A stretch of 64,000 bases of DNA from Chlamydoabsidia padenii (GCA_025330725.1 JAIWND010000001.1:1804501-1868500); one strand, 5' to 3'; counted from the first letter of the stretch, positions 23,886 through 37,021 are shown. The notes: generated from the letters alone by a model not told the origin. Numbers and translations: made by a program.

Positions 23886-26015
23886 CTAGTTGTTGCCAAA
23901 GAATCGTGTCATTACACTAAGATAGTGGGATGCGATTGTTTTTCGATCGGTTTGATATATAGTCATCAATGTGCCCATGGATAACATAAACAAGAGGGTA
24001 TCACCTTGAGGCAGGTTTTTGACATGACCACGTTTAACCATTGTGCCCCACCAAGATTCCATCGCTCTAGTAAGACAGTAAAGACCAAGTTCTATTACAA
24101 AAAAAGAAAAAAAAAAGTTAGTTAAAGGGATACCGTTCGATCTTGTTTCAGCATATTTACCTAATTGACGACCCCTGGCTTCGAATAAAACCATAGCACC
24201 TGCAGTCATACCAGTAAAATAATAATGCCAAGGACGTTCACATCCAGTAATAGGACGCACTACACAAGGAGTAGCAAAACCAATCGATACATACATGGCC
24301 AAAAAGAAGGCGGATCTTGCACATGATTTCAGGAATTTTTGTAATACAGTGGTCGGGCTAGATAATCAATTGTCAAACATTACTAACTTGTCCATTTATA
24401 ATCCTATTTCCACACTTTGGTCTTTGACTTACTCTGTCTTCAATTGACCGAATCTAAAGGCAAGCGTCATTATCTACAATAAATCACATGAGAGTGAGAG
24501 TGTGAGTTAGTTAGTTCATGTTTCATTTCCACATCACAACTCTGCAAAGTTATCTATCTACTTACCACATTCAAGGGGACATACAATTTCAAAGCGCGAC
24601 CAAAGGCACCTCGGAATAAAGTGAGTTTACTATTAGGACAGTTTGCATCAAGAGGGTGTTGGATAGCACACACCGCAAATTTGTGACGAATCTTTGGAGG
24701 AATGATCGAGGCGACATTGGGACTGATATGTTGAGCCACAAAATCCCTGCTAGTAGTATCAGTTGGAATCCGGAATGGCACCGCCGTATCGTCGTGCGCC
24801 ATACGACGAACAGTATCAGAAATAGCATGAGTCAAAGGCACCGCCATACTTCCCAGATCGTCTTTCCAACCAGAGTGATATATCAAGAAGGAATGATACG
24901 ATTTCGTCAAAGTCTCTGGATCGAATAAAAAGGCGTAAATCACTTGCATGTTGGCGATCATCATCACCAATACCCCAGCATAACGTTCTAGTCCCTTGGC
25001 TATCACGTCTTCCCAAGTGACTGGAACCGTCAATTCCCGGCGTTGTCCTTCAGCGAATCCTTTTTCGTTCATTTCGTCCCGGAGTGTCATCAATGCTGCT
25101 TGTCGTTTTGCTTGTCGTGCCTTGGACCATTGCACCATCAGATAGCCACCGCTGAATTGGAGACATCGGGTCAGGAGGTACATCATGATCGATCTTCGTC
25201 GGCCTCGGTCAGGATCGATCAAGAGTGAGAGACCTGCTAGTGCACCGGCCACAAACGCATTCAGTCGGTCGGAGGAAGCATCCACCGTGCCACGAAGTCG
25301 TCGCATCAGGCACAGAATCCCTTTATAACTGCTGAGGAAGGTGCTAAGGAAGAGTGCAAATAAGGCCGTGTCCCTATTCAAATATAATACAATAAAAAAA
25401 AAAAAAAGTAAGTGAGTGAGTGGGTGAGTGAGTGAGTACAAATTTCAACTTACTTTCCTGCCATTCGTTTTAACAGACTTGGTCTATTTTTTTTTTTTTA
25501 TATACATATTAAAAAAAAAAAAAAAAAAAAAAAAGGTTAGTAAACCATTCCCATTATACAATGAATCCAGTTGCTTTATAACATACCTTTTGAATATTCT
25601 TCCGGTCAGCAGCAGAGGAAGAATAGCGATAAGATACTTGACAGAGAAGGCCACCACGTACGCCTTGATGAACCCGCGAGTACAGTTTTGAGTGCATGTT
25701 TTCCCTTCGTGTTTACAAATGGATGGTTGTGAAGAAGGACGAGCCGCACTGACCTCCAAATTCAACCGACTAAGGTTTTGGCTAGATTTAAAGTATAAAA
25801 AAGAAAGAGAGAGAGAGATGCATGAGTAATATGTTTCATTTGAAGGGGTAACTTTTTTTTTACCTGCTTAGTCGATTAAGTCGTTCTTGGAAGGAGCGTA
25901 TGGATTTCAATACCGCCTCCGTTTCTTTATCGGTCAAGAGCTTGGATACAATCTGCGCCAAACTTTCTATAAAGTTTTCATAGTAAGAAGGAGTGACGGG
26001 TGGTAACGTGGACAT
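23886..26015 (-). CDS. TMEM135-family membrane protein (Tim17/PMP24 superfamily)
   Basis: Seven exons (26015-25864, 25781-25587, 25483-25454, 25373-24566, 24473-24433, 24357-24161, 24091-23886) give 542 residues. The Cys-containing N-terminal TMEM135 region has CKHEGKTCTQNCTRGFIKAY. Several hydrophobic segments with a Tim17-like pattern follow (LNAFVAGALAGLSLLIDPDR), and the C-terminal part ends with a membrane segment. Animal TMEM135 sits on peroxisomes/mitochondria and affects fission and lipid metabolism; the fungal role is not established. Exon 3 is only 30 nt. The start is the ATG at 26015 (MSTLPPVTPSYYENFI). Confidence 0.85.
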
Positions 26016-26027
26016 GGATGTATTCTT

Positions 26028-26109
26028 TTTTTTTTTTTAAAAAAAAAAAAAGGCGGAAGAAGGACGAAAAATGGAGGGAGCGGATTTTTTTTTTTTAAAA
26101 AAAAAAAAA
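26028..26109. repeat. Two T(n)A(n) palindromes upstream of TMEM135
   Basis: T-run directly followed by an A-run of about 12 bp each, twice within 80 bp, immediately upstream of the TMEM135 ATG. They could extrude as hairpins or exclude nucleosomes; the latter is common for dA:dT tracts in fungal promoters. Confidence 0.7.
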
Positions 26110-26161
26110 GCTGATGTTTGTCACATGATTCTTCTTTTGGAAAGCAAGCAAAAAATAAAAA

Positions 26162-26173
26162 GCGGGATTTAAA
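26162..26173 (+). promoter_or_regulatory. CDE/CHR-like element, GCGGGATTTAAA
   Basis: Copy 147 bp upstream of the TMEM135 start. It is followed by TCC, which makes the 3' half locally palindromic (GGATTTAAATCC). Confidence 0.5.
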
Positions 26174-26909
26174 TCCGGCTCAAATGGATCCCCACAAAAC
26201 ACCACAAGGGTCCACTTAAGATGAAAGAAAAGATGGATTCTACTCCCCCAAAAGATATATGGTTCCTTTCTACCATGTAAAACAGACAGTCATTGTACAT
26301 ATTAGATTTTTTCTTTTTTGTCTTGTAGAATCTATCCCCAAACCATGTCATTATTGTACGACAAGCCCAAGAAAATCAATTGCAAATAAAGAATTTCGTG
26401 GGGAATGCTGGATCGAAAAGAAAAAAAGCTGATCATTGACTTTATCCCTTTTTTAGACCACAGGTTCTAAATCCCGCTTCCGAACGGTTGGGGTATATGT
26501 GGTTGACCAAAAAAAAAAAGCCGACATGTGCACTGCTCTTTTCAGGGATCCAACCTTGGCTGTTTTATGAAAGATAAAAACGAGGTTCATGCAGGAGCTG
26601 AATATTGACATCCCGATATAGTATTTGTACTCCGCCGTAAAGGCAATCGTTCCCCTTTGTTCTAATATGATACAAGTCAATTCTATATGAACTGATGATA
26701 GATAGAATGGTGCCCTGCATTAGCCCTACATTTTATCCCCTTTCCTTCCCTACATTATTTCCATGAGGCAGATAATCAATAAAGGATTGTTTTTATTTCA
26801 TTAGAAACAAATGTTGTTTCCATACAACATAAATATAAAGACTAGGCAATAATTATAAAAAAAGAAGTTACTGTTAAAAAAAAGGGGGGGGGATGGGATT
26901 GACTAGTAA

Positions 26910-28484
26910 CTAGATTTGGGAGTAGTGACCAAACACGAGATCATAACCATCAAAAACATGTAGGATCTTATTCTTGCGACGATAACCAGAGTACATGTCC
27001 AAAGTGCCCATCATGCTAGCCAATTGTTCCACATTCGCATCATAGCCACCATCGTCGCTACTACAATCGTCATCAGACACTATCGCATTGTTCTTGTGAG
27101 AAGCAAAATAAGTGACAGTAAAGTTGGTAGGTTGGAAGATATCGATGACTTGACGAATGAGCAGGCGAGTAGCATCCACTTGCTGGCCCTTGGAAGATTT
27201 ACCAGGATGATGAATGGGTTCAGAAGGAATGGTGGTTTCAAAAGACGCATAAGAGCATTGAGGTTCAGGCGTGACATGGATAGTATAATAGCCATCTTCC
27301 AACAAACCATTCGCAGAATACCCACATGGTTCAAACAAGTACGAGTCCACATTGGCCAAAGGATACAATTTGTCCAACCCAGTCTGTCGATCCACCCGTT
27401 GTCCACCAGGAATACCAGTCGGTTCATCACCTTGTTGATAAAACGCTTCCATCGCCTTGGGATTCAAGCCCGTCATCAAGATTTCAATGGTTTCATCATT
27501 AGATCGATAGTCGAATCGTTGGAATCGAGAGAAGTATTCATTGTGATGAGTTGTCCAAGTACAATCATTTTCACCCATCCATGTCAAATCGGCATCAGCA
27601 TCTTTAATGAGTCCTTGTAGTTGATGTTGTTGTTGATACAAACCACAATGGATGTTGTTGCTGTCAAATGAGGAATGATAGTTTGGAGTTGTCAAGTATA
27701 GATACCATTCGTCCGCGTTTGTATCACCAATAATATAAGCAGCGCCATTATCTGCCAAAAATAGATACATACACAAACCTATTAGTTTTTTTTTCTTTTT
27801 TTCTTTTCCCCCTTCATATAAACCACCTACTTACCAAAATAAGAGTCCAAATACTTGACTTCCTTGTCCCAGCTTTGGTGAGGATCAGGTTGCTTTTCGG
27901 GAAACATGAATGATTTTCTAGAATAGAAGAGTCGGTACACAGAGTCCAAACCACAATGAGTCTTGGCAATGTTCATGATACCAGGCAAAGCATGTAAAAG
28001 AGTTGTTGTACCACAGGTCTTGATGATCACCTTGTGAGGGTAGACAAACATGGATGATTCACTATAAATATACAAAAAAGAAAACACTTTGTTTGTTAGT
28101 AAATCACTCATCCCTAGTTTTGACAACATACCTGAGCAAATAAGCATCAACGTGAGAATTGTGTATGACATTAAGGACAGTGCACTTGACGGTAGCAAGC
28201 ATGGCGTCCCATACAGGTTTTTCCACCGTACGAAGGTTCTTGTCACAATAGGTATCGCTGTTGGGTGTTGGTGGGGAAGATATGTCAGATAAATCAGAAT
28301 CAGAAGCATCCATTGGAGTATCAGAAGTGAGTAGGTTGGGAGTTGAAGTGGCAATAACAGGAGAAGGAGAGAACCAGATTTCCAATAGTTTTTCAGGTCC
28401 TTCAAAACATCCTTGTTCAGCACTATAGTTGTCTCCAGAGAGAGGCGGAGGAGCAGGTGGTGGAGAAAGTGGGTTGTAGATCAT
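26910..28484 (-). CDS. SPE2: S-adenosylmethionine decarboxylase proenzyme
   Basis: Exons 28484-28132, about 28061-27835 and 27751-26910 give about 473 residues. The pyruvoyl processing site is visible as YLLSESSMFVYPHK: self-cleavage at Glu-Ser yields the beta chain and an alpha chain with N-terminal pyruvoyl. Catalytic-region motifs KTCGTTTLLHALP and FEPCGYSANGL are present. The enzyme makes decarboxylated SAM, the aminopropyl donor for spermidine. Between the N-terminal sheet and the processing site lies a Ser/Pro/Asp-rich insert (about residues 45-80). The 5' leader (28485-28620) is CA-rich with no upstream ATG that I could find, so no animal/plant-style uORF is visible. Confidence 0.95.
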
Positions 28485-31304
28485 GGTTGTTTATATGTAT
28501 TTTGTTGCTGGTTGTTGTTTTTACTTTTTCTTGTTTTAGTTGTGGTGATAGTTGGTGTTGTTCCAAGGGAGTACTTGAGTTTGAATGTATCGGTATGTGT
28601 TGAATAGAATAGAGATTGGTTGGATTTGTAAATATAATAAAAGTTTGAATAATTAAATAGAGTTAGGGGGTGTTAGGCTAAACAATACAGTACAAAGAGT
28701 TAGTAAGTTAGCTAATCCATCCTTTTCTTTTTACTTACACCAGAAGTTGCTAAAGTGAAGCCGGAAGGGTAAGCTAATCAGATAACGTACTAGATTGTTT
28801 TTAAAAGAGTCAGAGCGCATAGCAGGGTGGGGAAAAAAAAAACTGTAAGGACAAGTTGGTTTTTTCAAAAGGTTATAATAAGAGTAAAGGTTAGATCGAA
28901 TACGAAATAAATTGGCTAATGGTATTAGTAAAAGTAATAACCATTCGAAGGCAAAAGGGGTAAAAAAAAAAAAAAAAAAAAAAAAAAGTATATAAAAAAT
29001 TAAAGTGAAAGAGAAGCGTCAAAAAAGTTGGCATGTCCCCTTTTCCATAAATACAATTTTTTTTTTTTTTTTCCTCCTGTGACTCGAAATCTTTTTGTTG
29101 GCGCGCCTTTTACCCTTTTAAAGTTCAGACACTAAAAAATAAAAAGACCCAAGAGTTATGTCAGGGGAAGGCAATGATGCATTAGACCATATAGCGCTAG
29201 TTGATGTATATAATAATAGATTCTGTATCGATCTATTCGTCCTGAATCACAGTGGCAATAAAAACCCTCTTTACCCCTGATTCTCATTCAACGACCCGAT
29301 CCAGAGTTGCATCACTATTATGCATAGTAAGCTTTTTCGCTGTAATACCAAGGAACAAAAGTTCTTGAACCATCCTTAATCCTTCTATTTTGTTCTTACG
29401 CACTATGAATTCATACTTTGCTCGGTCTTACTTTGCGGGGTTTGAAAGTTTTTTTTTTCTTCCCCGTGGCTTTCGCAGAGGTCCTATTTTGCTTTGAGAA
29501 CCCCCCCCCCAGCATAGTATGCACTGTCATAGGGATCGTGATGTCTCGAATCACAAGTAGATGCATGTGTGCCTTGACTCGTTGTTCGTGGCATGATCGG
29601 AAAAAGATGATTTTATATCATGACATAACAAGTATTTCTTTCTTTATCGATCGATTCAGTGAACAAAGTCTAAATGGTACCTGTAACACGTTACACATGC
29701 CATCGTGGTAGTTGATCCCACGAGATGTGAATTGAGCAATGTGGGAGGGATTGTGCCTCGATTCGTTTTTGCAAATCCCGCTCGGGGCTGGTCTGTAAAA
29801 ATGTTCTCCCTTTTCTTTGACTGAGATCATTAAATGCTGGAAGGTTTGAATCCGGTATACTTCTATGCATTGAGGAAAAAAAAAAAGCATCACTGTTGCT
29901 GCATCTTGCATAGATTAAAGATTGTCTTTTGCTTGAATCTGAAATCATTAAATCCTCACTTTCGCTTCATGCCGCCTATTTCAAACCCCGCGTTTAAACA
30001 GGTCCTCAATCTGAGATTTTCTTCCTTTCTTTTTTCTCTTCCACTTTTCACTTCTCTTTTAACATCTAGTATGTTACTATAGTCATCACCGATAACTTTG
30101 ACGTTGATCAGCACCAGTCAATGTACTCGACATCAATAATCATCTTCCTTTACAAATTGATCTTATCTCCACCGCACTAAGGATTTAACACACATCTCCC
30201 TTCCAGTAGTGAAACAAGATAGTTATATATGCATGCAAACTAGTACTCTTCCCTCCTCTTTGCGTTTGTGATTTGACCTTTATCCATATTCTATTATCGA
30301 AAAAGGTAAGCTAATGATTAACTCGTACCGTACTCACATATGCTAATCAAGTATTATCCTCCCCCTCTCTCTCTTTTTTTTTTTTTATACTTGGGAAGCC
30401 AGGTACGGGTTTGTGTGTGTAAAATGGGATAGGATGAAAAATGAATAGATGAAACTCCTAGTGGGTAGTCATGGCTTACAGGGTGTACAACAAGCACGGA
30501 TGACTGTTTCTTTTGTCCTTTCAGAAACAACAAAAGAAACAATAATGGATCTGGACAGAGGGTAAGGAGACGGGTGTAGAGACTAGCAAGGGGAATTTGG
30601 TATATCGCATGGTTTACTATTTTTTTTTTTTTTTTGTAGGGTAGCGAAAACGAGTGAACAAACAATCATCCCCATGACAAAGCGGATGATACATGTTCCC
30701 ACTTGTAAATCTCCCTTGATTTGGCATGTTTGTATATTTTAGAATAATTATCTTTTTTAAATAAAAAAATACACTTTGACTATATTGTAATTAATATATG
30801 TATTGGCATTCATATGATGATCTTTATGGTGACCCGCGAAAGGTTGTTACTATATATATGTATAGTTTCCAATGACTGATGTTCTCTTTTTTTTAATGTA
30901 TCCCGTCTGTTAAAGGTGAACTCATGCTGATAAAATTTAAACAGTTTAATGTTTTGAAATGCTCTGGTAGCGCAATCACCGTAAAGAAATGAAAAGGGAT
31001 GTGTGTATAAGGCCATCAAAAAGTATGGACGCACGGCGGGCTGTAAATCTGCATGATATCGGGATTTGAATATTAGCAGGATGCAAGATACAAGACACCC
31101 CATCTACTGGAATGCGTTGATCATCCAAAAGAATGAATAAAGGTTAGTATGTAAATGTAAAAAGATAAACACACAAGTTTAGAGTAGACAGATGGCATGC
31201 CATCGATGGTTTTTATTCAAAAATATAAGATTGTTATTTTTTTAATAAAAAGAGCCGACTATGTTAATGAGTATATGTATATTTAAGTGTGGGGCGATAA
31301 CTGT
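28485..31304. other. Long intergenic region, SAMDC 5' side to CRM1 3' side
   Basis: 2.8 kb without a gene I can support. It has long A and T runs (about 28963-28987, 29058-29072), a C10 tract (about 29503), and boxes GCGGGGTTTGAAAG (29435), GCAAATCCCGC (about 29771), TTTCAAACCCCGCG (about 29979) and TCGGGATTTGAA (31059). A 12-bp perfect inverted repeat sits at 30505-30541. Open frames here lack start context, splice partners and family signals. Confidence 0.5.
30505..30541. repeat. 12-bp perfect inverted repeat (hairpin)
   Basis: TGTTTCTTTTGT and its exact complement ACAAAAGAAACA are separated by 13 nt. No gene end is close enough to call it a terminator. Confidence 0.8.
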
Positions 31305-32341
31305 CTAAAGGGCTTCATCTTCATCCATGGTAGAAGGCAATTCGGAGGGTTTCACCATACCAGGGATCCGGAGAGCCTTTTCACGTTCGGCCTTTCGTTT
31401 GATTTCCATTTCGGCTTCTTTTTCTTCCAAGTAGAGTTCCGCATTTTCACCAGCGAATTCCTTGAGTTGAATCAAGAAATCACGGACTTCCAATTTGAAT
31501 TTCGCCGGAGCACTGTTGTATTCAATCATGGCCATTACAAACACCTTGATTTGTCCACTACAGGTAATAATAATAAAACAGTAAGTATCATCATGAGATG
31601 TTCGTTGTTCGTTGTTCGTTACCTTTGTAAATGGGGGAATGCATTTTGTAATAAAGCTGTTACATATCCTTCTAAGAATTGTACATTGGTCATATTGGGG
31701 TCAGATACTTGAGCAGGGTTAAATAAAGGTACTTGGATTTGATTGGTTGTTACAAGATTGAATAGTTGAGCCAATACTTCAGTTTGTCCCTTGAAGCCTG
31801 TTGAAAAAAAAAGTAATGATTAGATAAGCACCTCTTTTTTGTTTTCCACTTACCGCTCTTGTGGTCACGATCAGTCAATACAAAGAAGATGTCTTGAAGG
31901 ATGCTGAGGAAGTAGTTTTGATAGAAACCACCAGAGATAGAAGGATTGGTACGGCTAACGTTGTCCACCAGTTCACCGCATATTTGAAGTCCAGTGTCAG
32001 CAATGTCACGCATAGTATGTTTGAATCCCCATACAATACTATCGATAACCAACTTGAATTGGGCAGGTGCAAGATCAAGAAGAGCTAAAAAGAGGGAATG
32101 AGAAGTGAGTTAGTCATGATAATCAAGATGAGTATTAATCCATTACCTTGGAAACAATGTTGGTTGATGGCCTTGAGCATGTTGTAGAATCCAGTACGAT
32201 GTTCGGGATATTCCGAGAAATCTTTAGTGATCATGTTCAATGTTGGTTCAAAGGTCGCCTCCAAAATGATAGGTACACGAGGAGTGATCAAGTTCTAACA
32301 GGTTAATCAAGTAAAAAGTTATTAGTTTCCAATGTAATTGT

Positions 32342-32388
<47 letters not shown>

Positions 32389-35300
32389 AGTGGATATAAT
32401 ACTTACACCTAGCTTAGTAACTATCGTAGCAAGCACGCCAAGTACTTCGGCATCCTTTGCAATGTCTATACCTTGTTGATAGTCGGATAACACAGCTTCA
32501 AAGAAAGGGCCCACCATATTATCATTTACAGCAGTAAGATCGATAGCACATGCAACATAGGTATCCACCAGTTTAAGAATTTCCTTTTTGATTGAGCGCA
32601 AACCACGGATTTTGGGTGTTTTAGTAGCAATCACGCCTACAATGGAAGAAAAGAGTTGGTCACATACCCCATCATTACTATATCCTGATTTATTGCCTAT
32701 TACCTTCAGTTGCCACTTGTTGTGATACCATAGTTCCAACAATACCATAAAGTGCTAAAAGGTCATTGTATAGAGAGCTGATTTGGACAATAAAGGCGGA
32801 TCCGACAGAGCGACAAGCAGATACATTAGTCTTCAATACATTTTGGAGAATCTTGATTTCGTTGGGGTTATTCAACACGTCGACGTTTTGCTTGGCCTGA
32901 TTCATGATTCCATTCCACTACATGGTCAAAAAAAAAAAAAAAAAAAAAAAAACCCTTTCGTAAGACCCGTGTTCCTACTTTCAACGTCCTTGTATTCACT
33001 TACAGCCATGTTGGGCATTTCCATAAACTTGATGATCAGTCTTTCTTGGACAGGCTTTTTGCTTTGAGCCGAGATCATATAACCAACAGCTTCATAAAAG
33101 GTATGAATCTAATGATAAAAGAGAGGTCAAAATGTTAGTGATTTTTTATGCTTTAAACAGTGTTCTTTTTTCTTTCCTTACCTGACTGGGAGAGAGATCA
33201 GAGGTGATGTGATCAATAGTGCCAAGAATTTCCTCGATGAATGGTTGTCGTTCACCATTTTGTTGTTCCACAAAGTATCGCATGCATTTTTGAGAGATTT
33301 TGATAAATGTGTCACAGGCCATGTCTTGCACACCCTCATGAGATTCATGCATGAATTCGAATAGCTTGTTTACCACCGTCTTGAGGAATTTCCAATGAGC
33401 CTTGAGGAATCGAGGGTATTGACCAACAGTATACATGATATTCGACGCCACCACCGCCTTGTTATCTTTGCCACGTTTCATTTCACAAAGACTGAGAAGA
33501 TCCTTGATCACAGTAACCAGGAATCGCTTTTCAGTTTCTTCATTCATTGCACCAGAGATGGACCCAATTGCCCAACATAGCTTGTTCAAGTTTTGCCAAG
33601 ACCATTCACTGCCATCCATCTATAAAATGATAAGAGTCAGTTCATTTTCTATTTATTGGTACCTTCATCCTCCTTACCTGTCTTTGTAGTTTGCTAGTCA
33701 TGATATCTTCAGTATTGGCAACATCAAGATTGGTCAAGTAAACAAGTACCTCCTTCATACTTTTATACAAGACAATAGTATCGCTTTCCTTTAGAGATTC
33801 ACGCACGATTTCACCTTCATCGTTTTCAACAACCAACACCTATGGCATATAAAGCATCATTAGTAAACATATATATATATAATCCCCTATTTATGAACTT
33901 ACTTCTTCAGGCTTGACCATGCGTTCAATCATCACAGTTCGCAAGTTGGAGAGGATATCAGTGTAAAGTGCTTTGCGGGGACGATACATTTGTGCACCAG
34001 ACAGATCCAACAAAGGCATATCACTTTGTGGCATCGTGTGAATTTCTTCAAACAGTTCTTGTACCTTGATTTATAAAAGAAGAAGGACGATTTAAAAAAA
34101 AAAAAAAAATAGTACGAGTAGAATCCTTCAGATTTAGTTTGATTGACCTTACCAATTGAGCCCAATATTCCAAACAAATCTTGAATACTTCACGATCATC
34201 CACCCGTGATATCTTGATGAGATAGTAGTGTGCATTCACCAAGAGGCTTTGACTATCCGGTGCTTGTTCAATAACCTATATTAACAATCGCCCGAGTAAG
34301 TAAAAATAAAACCCCGTTTATATATTATAGATATTACCTTGAGATGTGAGCCGAGGAAGCTAGTGAGGAATAAAGCGAGATTCTGAACGAATTCTTGATC
34401 ATCATCACTGCTGTTTTCGTATACATTGGCGATATCTAAGCAAAAACAACAAGGTCAAGTTAGATCGATTAGTTTCCGCTTACGCTTTGTATTTTACCTG
34501 TGGTTGGAGGAATCATCGTGTTGACTGCAGAGAGGACACTGGTAAACAAAAAGTAAACCTTTTCGTTATAGTTGTTTTCCACCTTTAGACCACCAATTTC
34601 AGTCAAGCATTTTAAGGTCACATTTCGGAATTGAGGGACTTCGAAAAACTAGAATGGTTTTAGAAGAATAAAAGACGGTTAGTATGTCATAGTAGCCAAT
34701 ATATGTACACTTACTCTATTGCGCAGAGTATCAATCAGATCCGTTTCAAAGATATAACCAAGAGGAATCCAGTTTAAGAAGCGAAGTAAAGTTTCCAAAG
34801 TAGCCTTGATCAAGCTTGGCTTTTGAGCACGGTCGAGGACTTCTTTGCAAAGTTTATAGATTTCAGAGAATTCACCATTCATTTGATTTCGGAGGTTGGA
34901 TGTTTTGAGTTGGGTCATTTGTTCAGCCGAGTAATCAAAGATTTCTTCACTATATATATAAATATGAGTTTGATATAACTAGTGATTTTTTGTCAAGACA
35001 TACCTTAATAATTTCAGAATGGCCATGTTGTTCTCACACAAAGATAAACTGGAATTGCTGGAGGTTACAATTTCAGGAATAAAAGTGGGCCAGTTGCGAG
35101 GCCATTCTTGCTTTAAGATCTATTCAAAGTAATAAAGATAAGATATTAGTCTATAAAGTCAACTTCAAATTTGTAATTTTCTTCAAGTAGTATTACCTGC
35201 ACCAATACCATATTCAGTTTGCTTATATAAGCACGTTCCTTGGCCAAAGCTGTTTCGTCAGACGTGACCTTTACGATAACGTTGACAATGAAGTATCGGA

Positions 35301-35808
35301 TAGCTAAACAAGGTAATACATGAAGAGACTGTTAGTTAGTTATGATTGTAATCGTCAGTTGTTTTTGTTGTCAATCTTTGTTTACCATCACGGCTTTCAG
35401 CAACCAATGTATTCCATCTTGTTTGGATAAACTTTTCCAAGACTTGTAAAGCGATAAACTAGATAAAAAAATGAAATAAAAAATGTTAGTATTCGTATTT
35501 AAATAGAGGAGGGTTTTTCAATAAAAACTTGAGTACTTTACCTTAGTTTGAGGTACCTTGGAGTGTTCAAGGATTCCGTCCACTTTGGTCCACGCTTCTT
35601 CATGATCCTGGAATTGGGTCAATATTTGCTGAGCTACTTGTTGCTTTTTTAAAAAGAAAAAAAAAAAAAAAAGTGTTAGTAGCAAGAATAAGCCAAGTTG
35701 TCAAGTTATACTTACATCATTACCAGAGCCAGTGTAAAAGGTTAGCACTACTTGATCCAAGAGAGCAATGTCCAATTCTTTAGTAAAGTCTAGAATACTT
35801 TCTGCCAT
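31305..35808 (-). CDS. CRM1: Exportin-1 / CRM1 nuclear export receptor
   Basis: About 19 exons on the minus strand; start ATG at 35808 ([20 protein letters not shown]), stop at 31305. The N-terminal importin-beta-like region ([18 protein letters not shown]) is followed by HEAT repeats. The NES-binding region contains [20 protein letters not shown] and [20 protein letters not shown]; the tail is acidic (STMDEDEAL). CRM1 exports leucine-rich NES cargo, snRNAs and ribosomal subunits with RanGTP. The Cys in SLCEMKRG aligns with human Cys528, the leptomycin B target, which is replaced in budding yeast. Introns carry unusual homopolymers, including T44 at 32344-32387 and an A19-like run near 32928. 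Confidence 0.96.
32344..32387 (+). repeat. T44 homopolymer inside a CRM1 intron
   Basis: Uninterrupted T run in a CRM1 intron; poly(A) in the pre-mRNA sense. Confidence 0.95.
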
Positions 35809-36556
35809 TGTTGAATTCCAATCAAGTCGACAAAAAGGTGAGGTGTGAGTTAAGGAGCGCAAGAAATAAATAGAAAAGGGAGCTTTTGAGATTTTTAAAT
35901 TTTAGAGCCACGACAGCCTCGCGCTTGAAAAGGTCACGCCGTCGAAATTCCCAACATGAACTGTCGGGGGTTAAACATACCCAAGAGATTCGTCCAATCA
36001 TCGAATCGTATAACGTTGTAATTCTCAGGTAAAGTTGGAAACATTGACAGCAACCCATTCATGCTGTTATGTTCTTGGAGAGGATAAGGAGTAGATTCAA
36101 ATTTCCATATCAGGTACGCAATGGTGATCCGTGTGATCAATGATATATGCAAAGAACAGGCCCTGAAAAATCAAGAAGGTAAAAAAGTATGTAGAGATTT
36201 AGTTCATGTGGGAACTGGTCTAGCTGACAAAGTGTTGAGAGGGATAATCCTTTATTAGATCTTTCCATTAATAAAATTCAAGTTTATAAAAGCTGAATGA
36301 ATTAAATAAAATTGGATGTTCATGTTTTATTGGGCTATGGTTAAGTACAAGACAGGCGCTCAGCATTCTCTCTTCCTTCAGGGGAGTCGATTTTCAAACG
36401 CCGCCGTTTTTTCCCCACAGACATAAATTTATATCCCCTTCTTTCTTTTTTCTTTTTCCTTTTTTCACATTCCTGGTCTACAGGTCTCTTGACGCAACTT
36501 GATTCACAAACACTGCTCCAGCAATAACGGCACTTTAAAGATAACACAATTTGGGT

Positions 36557-37021
36557 AGCTCAAGTAGTCGAACTAGATTGGTACTTTTAATGAAACTCGA
36601 CCATTAATCGAAGTTGAAAACAACGCTTCTGTTATACGATTTTGGTTACATGTCAAGTCAGGTACTCGTTAATGATGAATGTAATGTTAACCCAGGAATA
36701 ATACACTTTACACCACCTATTTCTTCACCAAATCAAAATGACACTTGGATTATTAACTTACTATGGATTGATCAAACTAATCACTTTAGATTGCAACAAC
36801 TTACAACACTCAATATGACTTTCTAAACACGGCTGCTATTGATAACTCAGTACACGATGGTCCTGGAAAAGGTAGGCTACACACTAATTAGGATGCATTT
36901 TAGGTGGAAACAAGAACAATACAGTTAGATCAGTCGACTAACTTGTCTTCTCTTTTCTCTTTATTAGGTTATGACAGTGAACAATTCTCCTGGTTTTTCT
37001 CTTCACATGGATCGGGTGTTT
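36557..37021 (+). pseudogene. Orphan exon-like segments, possible gene relic
   Basis: Between splice-like signals the plus strand reads IGTFNETRPLIEVENNASV and IRFWLHVKSG, then after an acceptor-like TTTAG, IATTYNTQYDFLNTAAIDN, then after GTAGGC...TTAG, GYDSEQFSWFFSSHGSGV and a stop. The phases of the last two pieces agree. The junction between the first two would need an intron of only 34 nt, or a frameshift. No start codon or upstream exon was found. I do not recognise the family. A decayed gene or a gene with an unusual 5' part are both possible. Confidence 0.3.

Larger units (their letters stand above)
26016..26909. other. Divergent/upstream spacer of TMEM135 and downstream spacer of SAMDC
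   Basis: Contains two T-run/A-run palindromes (about 26028-26052 and 26086-26109), GCGGGATTTAAATCC (26162) and CTAAATCCCGC (about 26466). No gene seen. SAMDC 3' sequence lies at the right end. Confidence 0.5.
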
